A stretch of 64,000 nt of DNA from Desmodus rotundus (taxonomy: Eukaryota > Chordata > Mammalia > Chiroptera > Phyllostomidae). The notes below the pieces were generated by a model. That model worked only from the letters and a program-made list of their open reading frames with translations, was not told the origin of the DNA and ran no database searches. The position numbers were made by a program, and so were the translations under genes. Each line of letters starts with the position of its first letter. The stretch's first letter is position 1. This document shows positions 13,071 through 24,159 of this stretch, piece by piece. The stretch spans positions 80,849,073 to 80,913,072 of the forward strand of contig NC_071388.1 in NCBI RefSeq assembly GCF_022682495.2. The letters are read 5' to 3'.

Positions 13071-14745
13071 CCTTTTAAACTCCATGGATCCTGTCTTCCC
13101 AATCCTTAATAGTATCTAAGGCAGATTTGGGGGTCACTTAATAATTAATGAAGTCATTTTTGAGAGGGATATGAAAAGCTCAGTCTGGTCTGATAATCAC
13201 ACTCCAGGCCAGTTAGTGAAATATTACAACCAAAACAACGAAGTTCCAGCTTCCTCCTCTCCTGGCTTGGGCTTGCCTCCGGCTGGGAGGCCTACCAAAG
13301 GGAGAGGATTGGTCAGCTTCTTCTCTCGGTCCTTAGGCACTTTCTTCTACACAGACAATTATGTTTCTGAGACGCCCGTGGTCACACACTGAGTAGATTA
13401 GGGGAAAGGAGTTTTATTTATGTGGTTGGCACAGTTACCATTCCACTTTGAGGCTATAGTGGGCCCACAACTGCAGATGCTCTTTTAAGGGCTCTCCCTG
13501 AACATGGGTCCGGCTGCCTGCCATTTTGAAAGCCAGTGCTTGAGGGGCAGGTGCTGACGTACAGACAAGTGGTTTCATTCAGGTGCCAGCAACCTGGAAG
13601 ATGGGGACTCCCATCTCAAAGTCCACCTCCACATCTCAGTGCAGGCAGAGGGTTTTTAAGGAGGGGGAGGGACGAGGAGAACAAAGAGACCAGGGAGAGA
13701 GGCTGTGGACGCGCAGGCAGTGTCCTTGCTGGCCCTGATATGGATCTTTAATGTCAGCATCGTGGAGCTGGTCAGTGCCAGGCAAGTCCCTGCAGCTGGG
13801 TGATCTGCGTCACCCAAAGTGGTGGTCATGGCTGTTTCTTGTACAAGCAGGAACCGGAACTGCTGGCACCTGCAGTGTGCTTACAAAGAAACTACCGGTA
13901 TGTGGGTTCTTTTTATCAGTTTGTTTGTACAATTTATTCTAATTCCATTTTGTGGTAAGTCAGAGTACTATGAAGTTTTTATTCTCTGTTGCAGGGCCAC
14001 TTTTGGGAGTTTCTCAGAGACCTTCTCTCTGAGTACCTGTGGACTGCAGTTCTTTTAACAAGGGAAATTAATGTCTCTCCTTCAGCTGTCTGCTTACAGC
14101 TTCCCCCAGTCCCTGGGTTCCTGGCAGACTAATGCCTCTGTGTTGGGGTCCTGTTACTTTCAGGTTGTTCAGGAGTTCTTTTTTACAGGGATCCTTTTCA
14201 GCTCCTTCTCTGGGTAAGATATTTAGCCTCCAAGAAACAAGAAGAACTAATGGATATCTAGACAGTAAGAACGTACATTTCTCCCTGGTTCTATTGCTGC
14301 TTCTCTGCTTCGGGACCACTTTGCCAAGTCCTTTCATCTTTAGACTTTTCAGGAGTGAGTCAGATTTTTCTTCTACAGTCTTCCCAGAGTCCAGGGTGCT
14401 TGTGTCAAGCTCTCTGAGTGAAACCTCTCTTAACTGTCTTAGTAGAGTAAGGGGGAGGCAAGCCCTCTCCTCACCTCAATGTGTGGGCCTAGGGGAAAGC
14501 CCATAGCCTTCAGTATATCTGTCTAGAGAACATCTGTCTTCTAATTCTCCAAACTCTGACTGGTTCCCAAGACTCCCCTTGAGGACAATAATGAGCTAAA
14601 GCCACAAGATCCGTTTTTAGACTACTTTCTGCAATCCTGCTCAGGGGTCTAACATCTCTATTTGGAATGTAGAACTTCCGATAAAATTAACCTTGGATTA
14701 TTAGATGAATTACATTTAAATCCAATTAAACATTATTAAATTGTA
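13071..14745. other. Unassigned block, possibly LTR-derived
   Basis: About 1.6 kb, GC-richer than its surroundings. On the minus strand AATAAA-type signals are present near 13412-13420 and 13978-13984, and a G-rich patch lies at 13655-13665, which would fit a degraded minus-strand LTR retroelement. No retroviral protein motif was recognised in any frame, so this is only a suggestion. No host gene recognised. Confidence 0.25.
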
Positions 14746-14870
14746 ATGATTTTGTTTAATATCTTCTTCCTCTTGTCTGGCTTCATTCATAGGCCACAAA
14801 TGCTTAGTCAGTGCCTCATGTATAATAGAATGCTCAGTAAGTACTAATTGAATGGTGCATGATAAATAAA
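14746..14870 (+). repeat. L2/MIR-type 3' tail
   Basis: Contains gtcagtgcctcatgtataat and tgctcagtaagtactaattg, the usual end of L2/MIR elements in sense. Confidence 0.5.
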
Positions 14871-15697
14871 TACATTTGGATTATGTAACTGAGTTTTGTC
14901 CTTTATGAGCTAATCTTTTAAATCTGGTTACCCAGAATACTTACTTTTCAGATGTAAGTACATATATACATTCATAGATAATACATTTAGAGCTTCATTG
15001 TTCCTCCTGTCAGTCTTCAAACAAAGAAAAGTTATTTTCTTGGTGTATATTTTTTCAGGAGGAGAGAAGTATTTGTACCTCAAAAGTTAAAATTTCCCTG
15101 TAAGCAAAGGGCTGCATATTTAACCATGAAGTTAGTTAAATAGACAACACATGAGAAAGTGGGAAGCATTGTGGAGAATGAAGTTTTGTTTAGTTTACTA
15201 TGTCAATTATATTGAATGCAGTATAAATATCCTGTACAATGTTCTTTCCTTCTTAATAGCCTACATTAGATGAATTTCTAAGAAGCAAGGATTATGCCTA
15301 TGCAATTCTTTTTACTGAGTGTTACACCATATCATTTCCCACACTGCGAGGAACTAAAATCAGTATATACTTTCCTGGGGATGACAGGAAGGACAATAAA
15401 TCACTTTATAGGAGGGCAGGAGGAGGACAACCCTCAGGCTGATGAGGAAATTATGGCAAAGATTTCATCTCTGGTGCTTATAGCTTGCCTCTGCAAGAAT
15501 TCCTGTCATGAGAAATTTCAGTCTTAACATTTGTTTCTTGTCACAATGTAAGACTAAGAGATGGCGTAAGTAATACATTCTTTGGAGAGTCACACTCCTA
15601 GGGGAGTCAAAATAAAACTGAGAAGGGAACTTGTTTCAGGGCCCTCCTCCCTCCCACTTTTAGTTCTGCTTCTTGAACAGCCTAGGCTCCTCCAGCT
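14871..15697. other. Unique sequence, nothing recognised
   Basis: Mostly AT-rich; the 77-codon frame at 15294-15527 shows no recognisable protein features. Confidence 0.4.
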
Positions 15698-16106
15698 GCC
15701 CCTGGCTTTCTTTCTTTCTTTTTTTTTAAATTTTTATTGTTATTCAATTACAGTTGTATGCCTTTTCTCCCTACCCCTCCACCCCACCACAGCCGAACTC
15801 CCCTCCCTCCCCCACCTCCACCCTCCCCCTTGACTTTGTCCATGTGTCCTTTATAGTAGTTCCTGTAATCCCCTTTCCCCACTATCCCCTCCCCACTTCT
15901 CCCTGGCTATTGTTAGATTGTTCTGAACTTCAATGTCTCTGGTTATATTTTGTTTGCTTTTTTCTTCTGTTGATTCTATGCAGCAGAGAGAAAGAAGGAG
16001 CTTATGCCCTTTGCAACATCATGGATGGAACTGGAAAGCATTATGCTAAGTGAAATAAGCCAGAAGGTGAGGGACGAATACCATATGATCTCGCCCCTGG
16101 CTTTCT
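15698..16106 (-). mobile_element. Twin-primed (5'-inverted) L1 insertion with target-site duplication
   Basis: 15712-15975 is an L1 3' end in antisense (terminal motif ttattcaattacagttgtat). 15976-16092 is ORF2 C-terminal L1 sequence in sense (starts tatgcagcagagagaaag). An exact 14-bp repeat, gcccctggctttct, flanks the whole at 15698-15711 and 16093-16106. This head-to-head arrangement inside one duplication is the signature of twin priming during L1 reverse transcription. Confidence 0.92.
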
Positions 16107-16644
16107 AGGGGACTCACGTTTGGGGTGTTATCTGGCCTTTGGTGTGTGTGAGAGTAATAGCTCCCTACATTTGTGGTTCATTCCTTTGGGCTTCTTTCTG
16201 CTGAATAGCTGGCAAAATAGCTGTTGAACTGATTTGTGCTACTGAGATAAGGAGTCACACCTTCCAAGTGAATTATTTCCATTTTAACCCTTGGACTTTC
16301 AAGACCTTAATCTTGATTTTTTTCTCCTTGTTCTTCTCCCTTCCTGCCTTTCTTTCTCAAAGTGGTTTTTGAGCATGTCAGCTGGTGCCAGGCATTGCAG
16401 TAGGTCCTGGGGATGCCCATTGGAGCCGTGCCCTCGTGGTCATCATGTGGAACATGGGCTGCCACTCAAAGCACAACCTAAGTCATTTTCTTTAATATGG
16501 AAGCATAACACATTGCATTTTTGAGTACATGAATAACACTTGAGTCATCAGTCATGCTCGTACTTGCTCATTTGGCAAGAAAAATAATATCTATTCAACA
16601 TGTTTGTCTCAACATTCTAAGGGCGGAGTATGTTGTTACTATAG
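16107..16644. other. Mostly unique; small L2-like patch
   Basis: 16370-16430 contains gtgccaggcattgcagtagg, resembling an L2 fragment in sense. The rest shows nothing recognised. Confidence 0.35.
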
Positions 16645-17225
16645 AGGAAGACATACAGAGGGCCCAGAGACATATGAAAAGATGCTCAGCATCACTAGCC
16701 ATCAGAGAGATGCAAATTAAAACCACAATGAGGTATCATCTCACACCAGTCAGAATGGCCAACATAAACAAATCCACAAACAAATGTTGGAGAGGATGTG
16801 GAGAAAAGGGAACCCTTGTGCACTGTTGGTGGGAATGCAGACTGGTGAGGCCACTGTGGAAAACAATATGGAATTTCCTCAGAAAACTAAAAATGGAACT
16901 GCCCTTTGACCCAGTAATTCCGCTGCTGGGATTATACCCTAAGAACACTGAAACACCAATCCAAAAGAATCTGTGCACCCCAATGTTCATAGCAGCACAA
17001 TTTACAATAGCCAAGTACTGGAAGCAACCGAAGTGCCCATCAGCAAACGAGTGGATCCCAAAACTATGGTATATTTACACAATGGAATTCTACGCAGCAG
17101 AGAGAAAGAAGGAGCTTATACCCTTTGCAACAGCATGGATGAAACTGGAGAGCATTATGCTAAGTGAAATAAGCCAGGAAGTGAGGGACAAGTACCATAT
17201 GATCTCACCTTTAACTGGAACATAA
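16645..17225 (+). pseudogene. L1 ORF2 C-terminal fragment
   Basis: Open for about 190 codons and ends with [15 protein letters not shown]. It carries the ORF2p C-terminal cysteine motif ([21 protein letters not shown]-x3-C-x7-H-x4-C-like). Endonuclease and reverse transcriptase domains are absent because of 5' truncation, so it cannot act alone. The open frame shows the copy is young. Confidence 0.9.
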
Positions 17226-17495
17226 GCAATAGAAGAAAAAAGCAAACAAAATATAACCAGAGACATTGAAGTTAAGAACAATCTAACAATAGCCAGGGCG
17301 GGGGTGGGGGGTGGGGGCGGGGATAGTGGGAAGAGGGTATTACAGGAACTACTATAAAGGACACATGGACAAAACCAAGGGGGAGGGTGGAGAGGGGGGA
17401 AGGAGGTGGGTTCACCTGGGGTGGGGTAGAGGGATGGGGAGAAAAGGCATACAACTGTAATTGCATAACAATAAAAAAAATTAAAAAAAAAAAAA
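16645..17495 (+). mobile_element. Young 5'-truncated L1, 3' end with poly(A)
   Basis: Begins within ORF2 at gaggaagacatacagag, runs through the stop of ORF2 (17223-17225) and the G-rich 3'UTR, and ends in an A run at 17482-17498. The 3'UTR matches the subfamily at 15712 and 63351. No clear target-site duplication was found by eye. Confidence 0.9.
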
Positions 17496-17498
17496 AAA

Positions 17499-18072
17499 GA
17501 AATATTTTGACTGGGAGAATAGTTTGGAGCCCCTCAAATTACATTACTTTTTCTACTCATAGGACTAGTCTATATATAGTTGTCTCCCAGGGATAAATAA
17601 GTCAACTTTGTCCTGTTGCCCTCAATTGTGGTAGTAACCTCAAGTAACTCTTTGGTGTTCCAGGTTTATTGCAAACATGCTGATGTCTGTCCCCCACCCA
17701 CCTGTGTAGATGACAGGCCGATAAGTTTAGGCTTGTGCACTTGGATGCCCTAACCTGCCAATCAGAGTGTCAGACCAAAAGAGGCTTGTTTGCTCATGTT
17801 CCCTCTCTGGTTTTATGATGAACTAGTTCAACATATGTGCGTATCTCTACATGATATCATGTTTAAAAAAATTTCCCAGACATTTTTATGCTTAATAAAA
17901 AGTTTTGGACTTTAATCTCAATTTGCCTTTATTTCATACATGTTCTTTTGTCCTTATCTTCTAAAGGGAGTATTAAAGGAAAAATATCTGTAAGTAATAT
18001 CAATATATAATGACTCATTTCTTCAAAACTATCATACTAATTTGATAATACACTCTTTCCCACATTAGGGTT
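17499..18072. other. Unassigned sequence
   Basis: Includes an AATAAA (17893-17898) after a region with ccaatcagagtgtcagacca, which faintly resembles an LTR, but no boundaries were found. Confidence 0.3.
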
Positions 18073-18299
18073 TGGCTTTTGTTTCTTTCTTTTTTTATAA
18101 TCTTTATTATAATTTTTTCCATTATCATTTAGTACCCCTACATGCCCCTCCCCCCAGCAATCACCACACTATTGTCCATGTTTATGAGTCCTTTTTTCAT
18201 TTTTGTTCCATCCCTCTACCCCCTAAACTCCAGCCCCTACTAGCTGTATCTATTCTCCATCTATGAGTGTGTCTCTGATTTGCTTGTTAGTCCAGTTTG

Positions 18300-21200
18300 T
18301 TAAATTTCACATATGAGTGATATCACATAGTATTTGTATTTCTATGACAGGCTTATTTCAGTGAGCATAATGTTCTGCAGGTCCATCCACACTGTTGCAA
18401 AGGGTAAAATTTTCTCTCTCTCTCTCTCTTTTTTTTTTTTTACAGCAGAGGAGTATTCCATTGTATAAATGTCCTATAGTTGTTTTATCCACTCATCTAC
18501 TGATGGACACTTGGGCTGCTTTCATATCTTGGCAATTGTAAATAATGCTGTAATGAACATAAGGGTGCTTATGTTCTTTGAATTAGTGTTTTGGGTTCTT
18601 TCAGCTATATTCTCAGAAGTGAGACTGCTGAGTCAAAAGGAAGATCAATTTTCAATTTTTTGAGGTGTCTCCATATTGCTTTCCACAGTGGCTGCACCAG
18701 TCTGCATTCCCACCAACAGTGCAAAAGGGTTCTCATTTCTCCACATCCTCACCAGCACTTGTTGTTTCTTGATTTATTGATGATAGCCATTCTGACAGGT
18801 GTGAGATGGTATCTCATTGTGGTTTTTATTTTCAGTTCTCTGATGATAAGTAATGTTGAGCATCTTTTCATATGTCTACTGACCATCCATATGTCCTCTT
18901 TGGAGAAGTGTCTATTCAGGTCCTGTGCCCATTTTTTAATTTTTTTTTTTATTTTGGTGCTGAGTTTTGTAAGTACTTTAAATTTTGCATATTAACCCCT
19001 TATCAGATGTATTGGCAAATATATTCTCCCATTCTGTGGATTGCCTTTTTATTTTGTTGATGATTTCCTTTGCTGTGTAAAAAATTTTTAGTTTGATGAA
19101 GTCCCATTTGTTTTTTCTTTTGTTTCCCTTGCTTGCGGGGATATATCCGATAAAAAATTTCTTTGAGCAATGTCCAAATTTTGCTACCTATGTTTTCTTA
19201 CAGGATTTTTATGGTTTCCAGTATAATATTTAAGTCTTTGATCCATTTTGAATTTATTCTTGTGTGTGGTGTAAGAAGATGGTCTAGTTTCATTTCCCTG
19301 AACATATCTGTCCAATTTTCCCAGTATCATTTATTGAATAAACTATCTTTAGCCCATCGTATGTGCTTGCTTCCTCTGTCAAATATAAATTGACTGTACA
19401 GGTGAGGGGTTATTTCTGGGCTCTCTATTCTGTCCCATTGATCTATGTGTCTGTCTTTATGCCAGTACCATGCTGTCTTGATTGCTGTGGCCTCATGGTA
19501 TAGCTTGATATTAGGTAGTGTGATTCCTCCAACTTTGTTCTTCTTTTTCAGAATCGCTGTTGCTCTGTGGCGCCTTTTGTGGTTCCGTATAAATTTTTGT
19601 TCTAGTTCTGTGAAGTACATCATTGGAATCTTGATAGGAATTGTGTTGAATCTATAGATTGCTTTGGGTAGTATGGACATTTTAATGATGGTAATTCTTC
19701 TTATCCATGAATACGATATGTGCTTCCACTTATTTTTATCTTCTTCAGTATCTTATAATTTTCTGAGTAAAGGTCTTTTACATCCTTGGGTAGGTTTACT
19801 CCTAAGTATTTTATTCTTTTTGAAGCAATTGTGAATGGGATCGTTTTCTTAATTTCCCTTTCTGTTAGTTCACTGGCATATAAACATTCAACTCATTTCT
19901 GAATATTTACTTTGTATCCTGCTACTTTGCAAATTTGTTTATCAGTTCTAGTAGTTTCTTGGTGGAGTCTCTGGGATTCTCTATGTACAGTAGCATGTCA
20001 TCTGCAAATAAAGACAGTTTTACTTTTTCCTTTCCAATTTGGATGTCTTTGTTTCTTCTTCTTGTCTGATTGCTGTGGCTGTTGCTGATTCCAGTACTAT
20101 GTTAAATATGAGAGGTGAAAGCGGACATCCCTGTCCTGTTCCCGATCTTAAGGGGAATGCTTATATTTTTTTGCTTGTTGAATATTCACAGTGGGTTTAT
20201 CATATATGGCCTTTATTATATAGGGTTTTTTGCTTCTTGGGAGTTTCTTGATTACTGCTTCAGTTTCATTAGGTGTAACCTGTCTATTCAGATTCTCTGA
20301 TTCTTCCTGATTTGGATTTGGAAGATTGTATGTTTCTAGGAATTAATCATTTTATCCAGGTTGTCCAGTTTGTTGTTATATAATTCATAATATTTTCTTA
20401 CAATCCTTTGTATCTCTTTGGTGTCAGTTGTTATTTCTCCTCTTTCATTTCTGATTTTATTTGGGTCCTCTCTCTTTTTTTTCTTGATGAGTTTGGTTAG
20501 AGGTTTGTCAATCTTGCTTATCTTTCCAAAGAACCAGCTCTTGGATTCATTGATCTTTTGTATCATTTTTTAAACTCTATTTCATTTATTTCTGGTCTGA
20601 TCTTAATTATTTCCTTCCTTCTACTCACATTGGGCTTTATTTGTTTTTCCTTTTCCAGTTTCTTTAAGTGTGAAGTTAGATTGCTTATTTGAATTTTTTC
20701 TTATTTTTTGAGATAGGCCTCTACTGCTATGAATTTCCCTCTTAGGACTGCTTTCCTGGTCTCCCTCAGATTTTGGATTGTTTTGTCCTCATTTTCATTT
20801 GCTTCAAGTTATCTTTTGATTTTTCCTTGATCTTGTCATTGATCCATTCATTGTTTAACAACATGTTATTGAGCTTCCATGTCTTTGCGTGTTTTTCAAT
20901 GTTCTTCTTATGATTGATTTCTAGGTTCACAGCATTGTGCTCAGAGAAGATCTTTGATATGACTTCAATCTTCTTAAATTTATTGAGACTTGTTTTGTGT
21001 CCTAGCATGTGGTCTCTCCTAAAAAACATTCTATATGCACTTGAAAAGTATGTATATTTCCCCTGGCTGGTGTGGCTCAGTGGATTGAGTGCTGGTTTGT
21101 GAACCAAAAGGTCACGATTCCCAGTCAGGGCACACGCCTGGGATGCAGGCCAGGTCTCCAGTAGGGGGTGCGCGAGAGGCAACCATACATTGATGTTCTC

Positions 21201-21833
21201 CCTTTCTTGCTCCCTGCCCCTCTCTCTAAAAATAAATAAATAAAATCTTTTTAAAAAATGTATGTATATTCTGCTGCTTTGGGGTGAAATGCTCTGAAGA
21301 TATCAGTTAAAGCCATTTGATCTAGTGTGTTGTTTAAAACAGCTGTCTCCTTGTTGATTTTCTGTCTGGAAGATCTATCCATTGAAGTCAATGGGGTGCT
21401 AAAATCCCCAACTATGACTGTGTTTCTGTCGATCTCTCCTTTTATGTCCATCAAGATTTGCTTTACATATTTAAGTCTCCTATGTTGGGTGTATAATTGT
21501 TTCCTATGGTTATGTCCTCTTGTTGGATTGTTCCCTTTATCATTATGTAGTGTCTTTCTTTGTCTCTTACTGTAGCCTTGGTTTTAAAGTCTATTTTGTC
21601 AGAGAGAAGTACTGCTACCACAGCTTTTTTTAATTTCCATTTGCATGAAATATCTTTTTCCATCCCTTTACTTTTAGTCTGTGTGTATCTTTCAATATGA
21701 GATGGGTTTCTTGGAGGCAGCATATATAGGGGTCTTGTTTTCTTATCCATTCAACTACCCTCTGTCTTTTGGTTGGAGCCTTTAAACCATTTACATTTGA
21801 GGTGATTATTGATAGATGTGTATGTAGTGCCAT
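18300..21833 (-). pseudogene. L1 ORF2 pseudogene (endonuclease/reverse transcriptase)
   Basis: The start at 21833 gives MALHTHLSIITSNVNGL and then IRKQDPYICCLQETH, the conserved apurinic-like endonuclease N-terminus of L1 ORF2p. Later pieces (19327-19680, 20336-20566) match downstream ORF2. Many stops and frameshifts, an internal deletion near 20230 and the SINE at 21060-21258 inactivate it. Confidence 0.88.
21060..21258 (+). mobile_element. VES SINE inserted in L1
   Basis: tRNA-derived head ccctggctggtgtggctcag (pol III box A region), box B-like ggtcacgattccc, a pyrimidine-rich body and an A-rich tail with aaataaataaataaaatc. An 11-bp repeat, gtatgtatatt, flanks it at 21048-21058 and 21260-21270. 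It interrupts the ORF2 pseudogene, so it is younger than that L1. Confidence 0.95.
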
Positions 21834-21886
21834 TTTATTGTTAGACTATTTTCTTCTTTTTTTTTTTCTTTCTCTTTTTCTTCTTC

Positions 21887-22726
21887 TTAAAGCAAGTCCT
21901 TTAACATTTGTTGCAGCACCAGTTTGGTGTTAACATACTCCTCTGGCTTTTATTGTCTAGGAAGCTCCTCATTTCTCCTTCGATTTTAAATGATAACCTT
22001 GCTGCGTAAAGCAGCCTTGGTTGTAGATCTTTGCTTTTCATCACTTTGAATATTTCATGCCACTCCCTTCTGGCCTGAAATATGTCTGATGATTAATCAG
22101 GTAACAGTCTAATTGATGCTCCTTCATAGGTAACTACCTGGTTTTCTCTTGTGGCTGTTAGGATTCTCTCCTTGTCTTTAAGCCTTGTCATTTTAATTAT
22201 GATGTGTCTTGGTGTAGGCCTCTTTGGGTCCAACTTCTTTGGCACTCTCTGAACTTCCTGGACTTGTGTGACTTTTTTCTTCACCAGATTAGGGTAGTTT
22301 TTGGTTATTATTTCTTCAAATAGGCTCTCAATCTCTTACTCTCTTCTCCTTCTGGTATTCCCAGGATGAAGATATTGTTACACTGCATGTTGTCCAAGGT
22401 GTTTCTTAACTATCCTCATTTTTAAAATCCTTTTTCTCTTTGCTTCTCTGACTGATTTTTTTCCTACCTTGTCTTCCAAAACACTGCTTCAATCCTCTGC
22501 TTCATCTAACCTACTGTTTATTCATCCCAGTGTATTATTTATCTCAGATATTGAATTCTTTATTTCTGACTGATTCCTTTGTATGGTTTCTATGTCTTTT
22601 TTCATGCCGTTGAGTATCATTATAATCATTATTCTAAACTATCTGATAAATTGCTTACTTTTCACCTAGTTCTTCTTGAAAATTCTCTTGTTTTTTCATT
22701 TGGGATCTATTTCTTTGTCCTACCAT
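21887..22726 (-). pseudogene. L1 ORF1 pseudogene
   Basis: The span equals 280 codons, like the HAL1-type ORF1 elsewhere in the window. The readable piece 22093-22284 contains KKLDPKRPTPRHIIIKM and IRLLPD, the CTD-type residues of ORF1p. The end reads LQQMLKDLL before the stop at 21887-21889. Frame is interrupted. Confidence 0.8.
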
Positions 22727-23512
22727 TTTGGCTACTTTTTAAAATTTTCCACCTTATATGTTAAACTAATCAGCTGTTAAACCAATCAGTGGTTAATGTA
22801 ATCAATCTGTAAGCAGTCAGTCTTAGGGACCACAGGGCAGGGCTGAGTAATTCCTGTAGGTGGGGCTATTGCTTCCCTTCAGGCTAATGCCATTCGGGAG
22901 AGTGCTCTGCCCGAGAGAGATGGCTCCTGAAGTTTGGGGAATGATCAGCACAAGGGTCCTGGCAGCTGTTCCCTCAGTTCTCTCACCCAAGCCACCAACC
23001 CCAGACTCTTCTCAAGCGTCGCTAGCCCACTCTGCCTTCACTTTGCTGGCACCCAGGGTAAGTGGTTGCAAATGAAGTTTTGTGGTTTGGCCCTTTAGAA
23101 GACTCTCTGCATCTCCAGCTGTCCCTCCCCAGATGACAGGACCCCTTCTCCTTTTCACTGCTAGATATTATCTGGGTTCCTTTCTGGCTCTGGTGCTGTA
23201 GGCTGGGAAGCCCAGCTTGGGGTTTAGACCCCACACTTCTCAGGCAGAACCTCCCGGCCACTGAAATATCCCCCTAGCACTTCAGCGGCCACCCATGGGA
23301 GCACAGTCAGCTCTCTCAGTCACATTGTGCTAAAGGGTTTTCTTCTGTCTGTCCATAATTGTAAGGCTTCTCTCCAGCTAGTGTTCTGTTGGTTATTCAG
23401 AATGATTTCTCTACAATTTAGTTGTAATTCCAGATTGATCCTGGGAGGAGGTTAGTGTAGCTTTCACTTACTCCTCCGCCATGTTGGATCCCCCACTGGC
23501 TTTTGTTTCTTT

Positions 23513-23749
23513 ATGAAAGGGAATTGCCTTTCTTGTTAGTCCTAGTTAGTAAACAGGACTAACTAGTTTTGTTGTCTCTGTCTCCTGGGATTGAATTGAT
23601 TCACCAAAGAAAACAAAACATAAAAATTATAATACAAAGAGATGAAGATATTTAAACTAAGTAAAGTAGGAAATTCAGAGTTAATTAAAAAAGTTAATAT
23701 GTATTGTATTCATACATTCATACAATAAGTACTTTATAGTGCATACTAT
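23513..23749. other. Unique sequence, nothing recognised
   Basis: AT-rich spacer between the L1 and the candidate LTR. Confidence 0.4.
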
Positions 23750-24124
23750 TGTTGAAGGAAGTCATCTGGAGGACATTGCCCCTGGTTGATACATGAGCTG
23801 GACCCAGTCCTCACTCCCTCCCCTGTCCTTGGAATGTATGTTCTTCCCACTGTTCTCACAATGGGAGTTCTTTTCAAGGATGAAGCCTTGAGACAGTGTT
23901 GGTGAGACCATGTGAATACATGACTGAACTGAGTTAAGGCCTCTACACAAACTTTGAAGGCTCTAGCAGGCAGGCGTAGAGATCTACTCACATGGTGGCC
24001 ACCCGAGACAAGTTGGGTAAGTACCCTTGTTTATTAAAACTGCTACCCACCAGTCTGGAGCAGCCTGCCTCTTTCCTTGGGTTCTCCATGTGCTCTGTGC
24101 ATGGGAGCCTCTTTGAGAACCAAC
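23750..24124 (+). mobile_element. Candidate solo LTR (ERV1-like)
   Basis: 375 bp starting TGTTG and ending CAACA, with an ATTAAA-type signal near 24035 followed by an R/U5-like part containing gcctctttccttgggttctc. Flanking 4-5 bp are nearly matching (actat/gctat). No internal retroviral sequence. Class assignment is tentative. Confidence 0.5.
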
Positions 24125-24159
24125 AGCTATGTGTCATCACAGTTATACATTCTGCTTCA

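Larger units (their letters stand above)
18073..23512 (-). mobile_element. 5'-complete L1 (decayed) with target-site duplication
   Basis: Minus-strand L1 from the 3' end at about 18089 to the 5' end at 23496. An exact 16-bp repeat, tggcttttgtttcttt, flanks it at 18073-18088 and 23497-23512. Order on the minus strand: 5'UTR 22727-23496, ORF1 22726-21887, ORF2 from 21833 to about 18300, 3'UTR. ORF2 lacks roughly 0.5 kb near 20230 relative to the copy at 27437-32415. A VES SINE lies inside at 21060-21258. Both frames are broken. Confidence 0.92.

Noticed and set aside
13171..13942. Short plus-strand frames as exons of a host gene
   Set aside because: No domain, splice-site pattern or family resemblance was seen.
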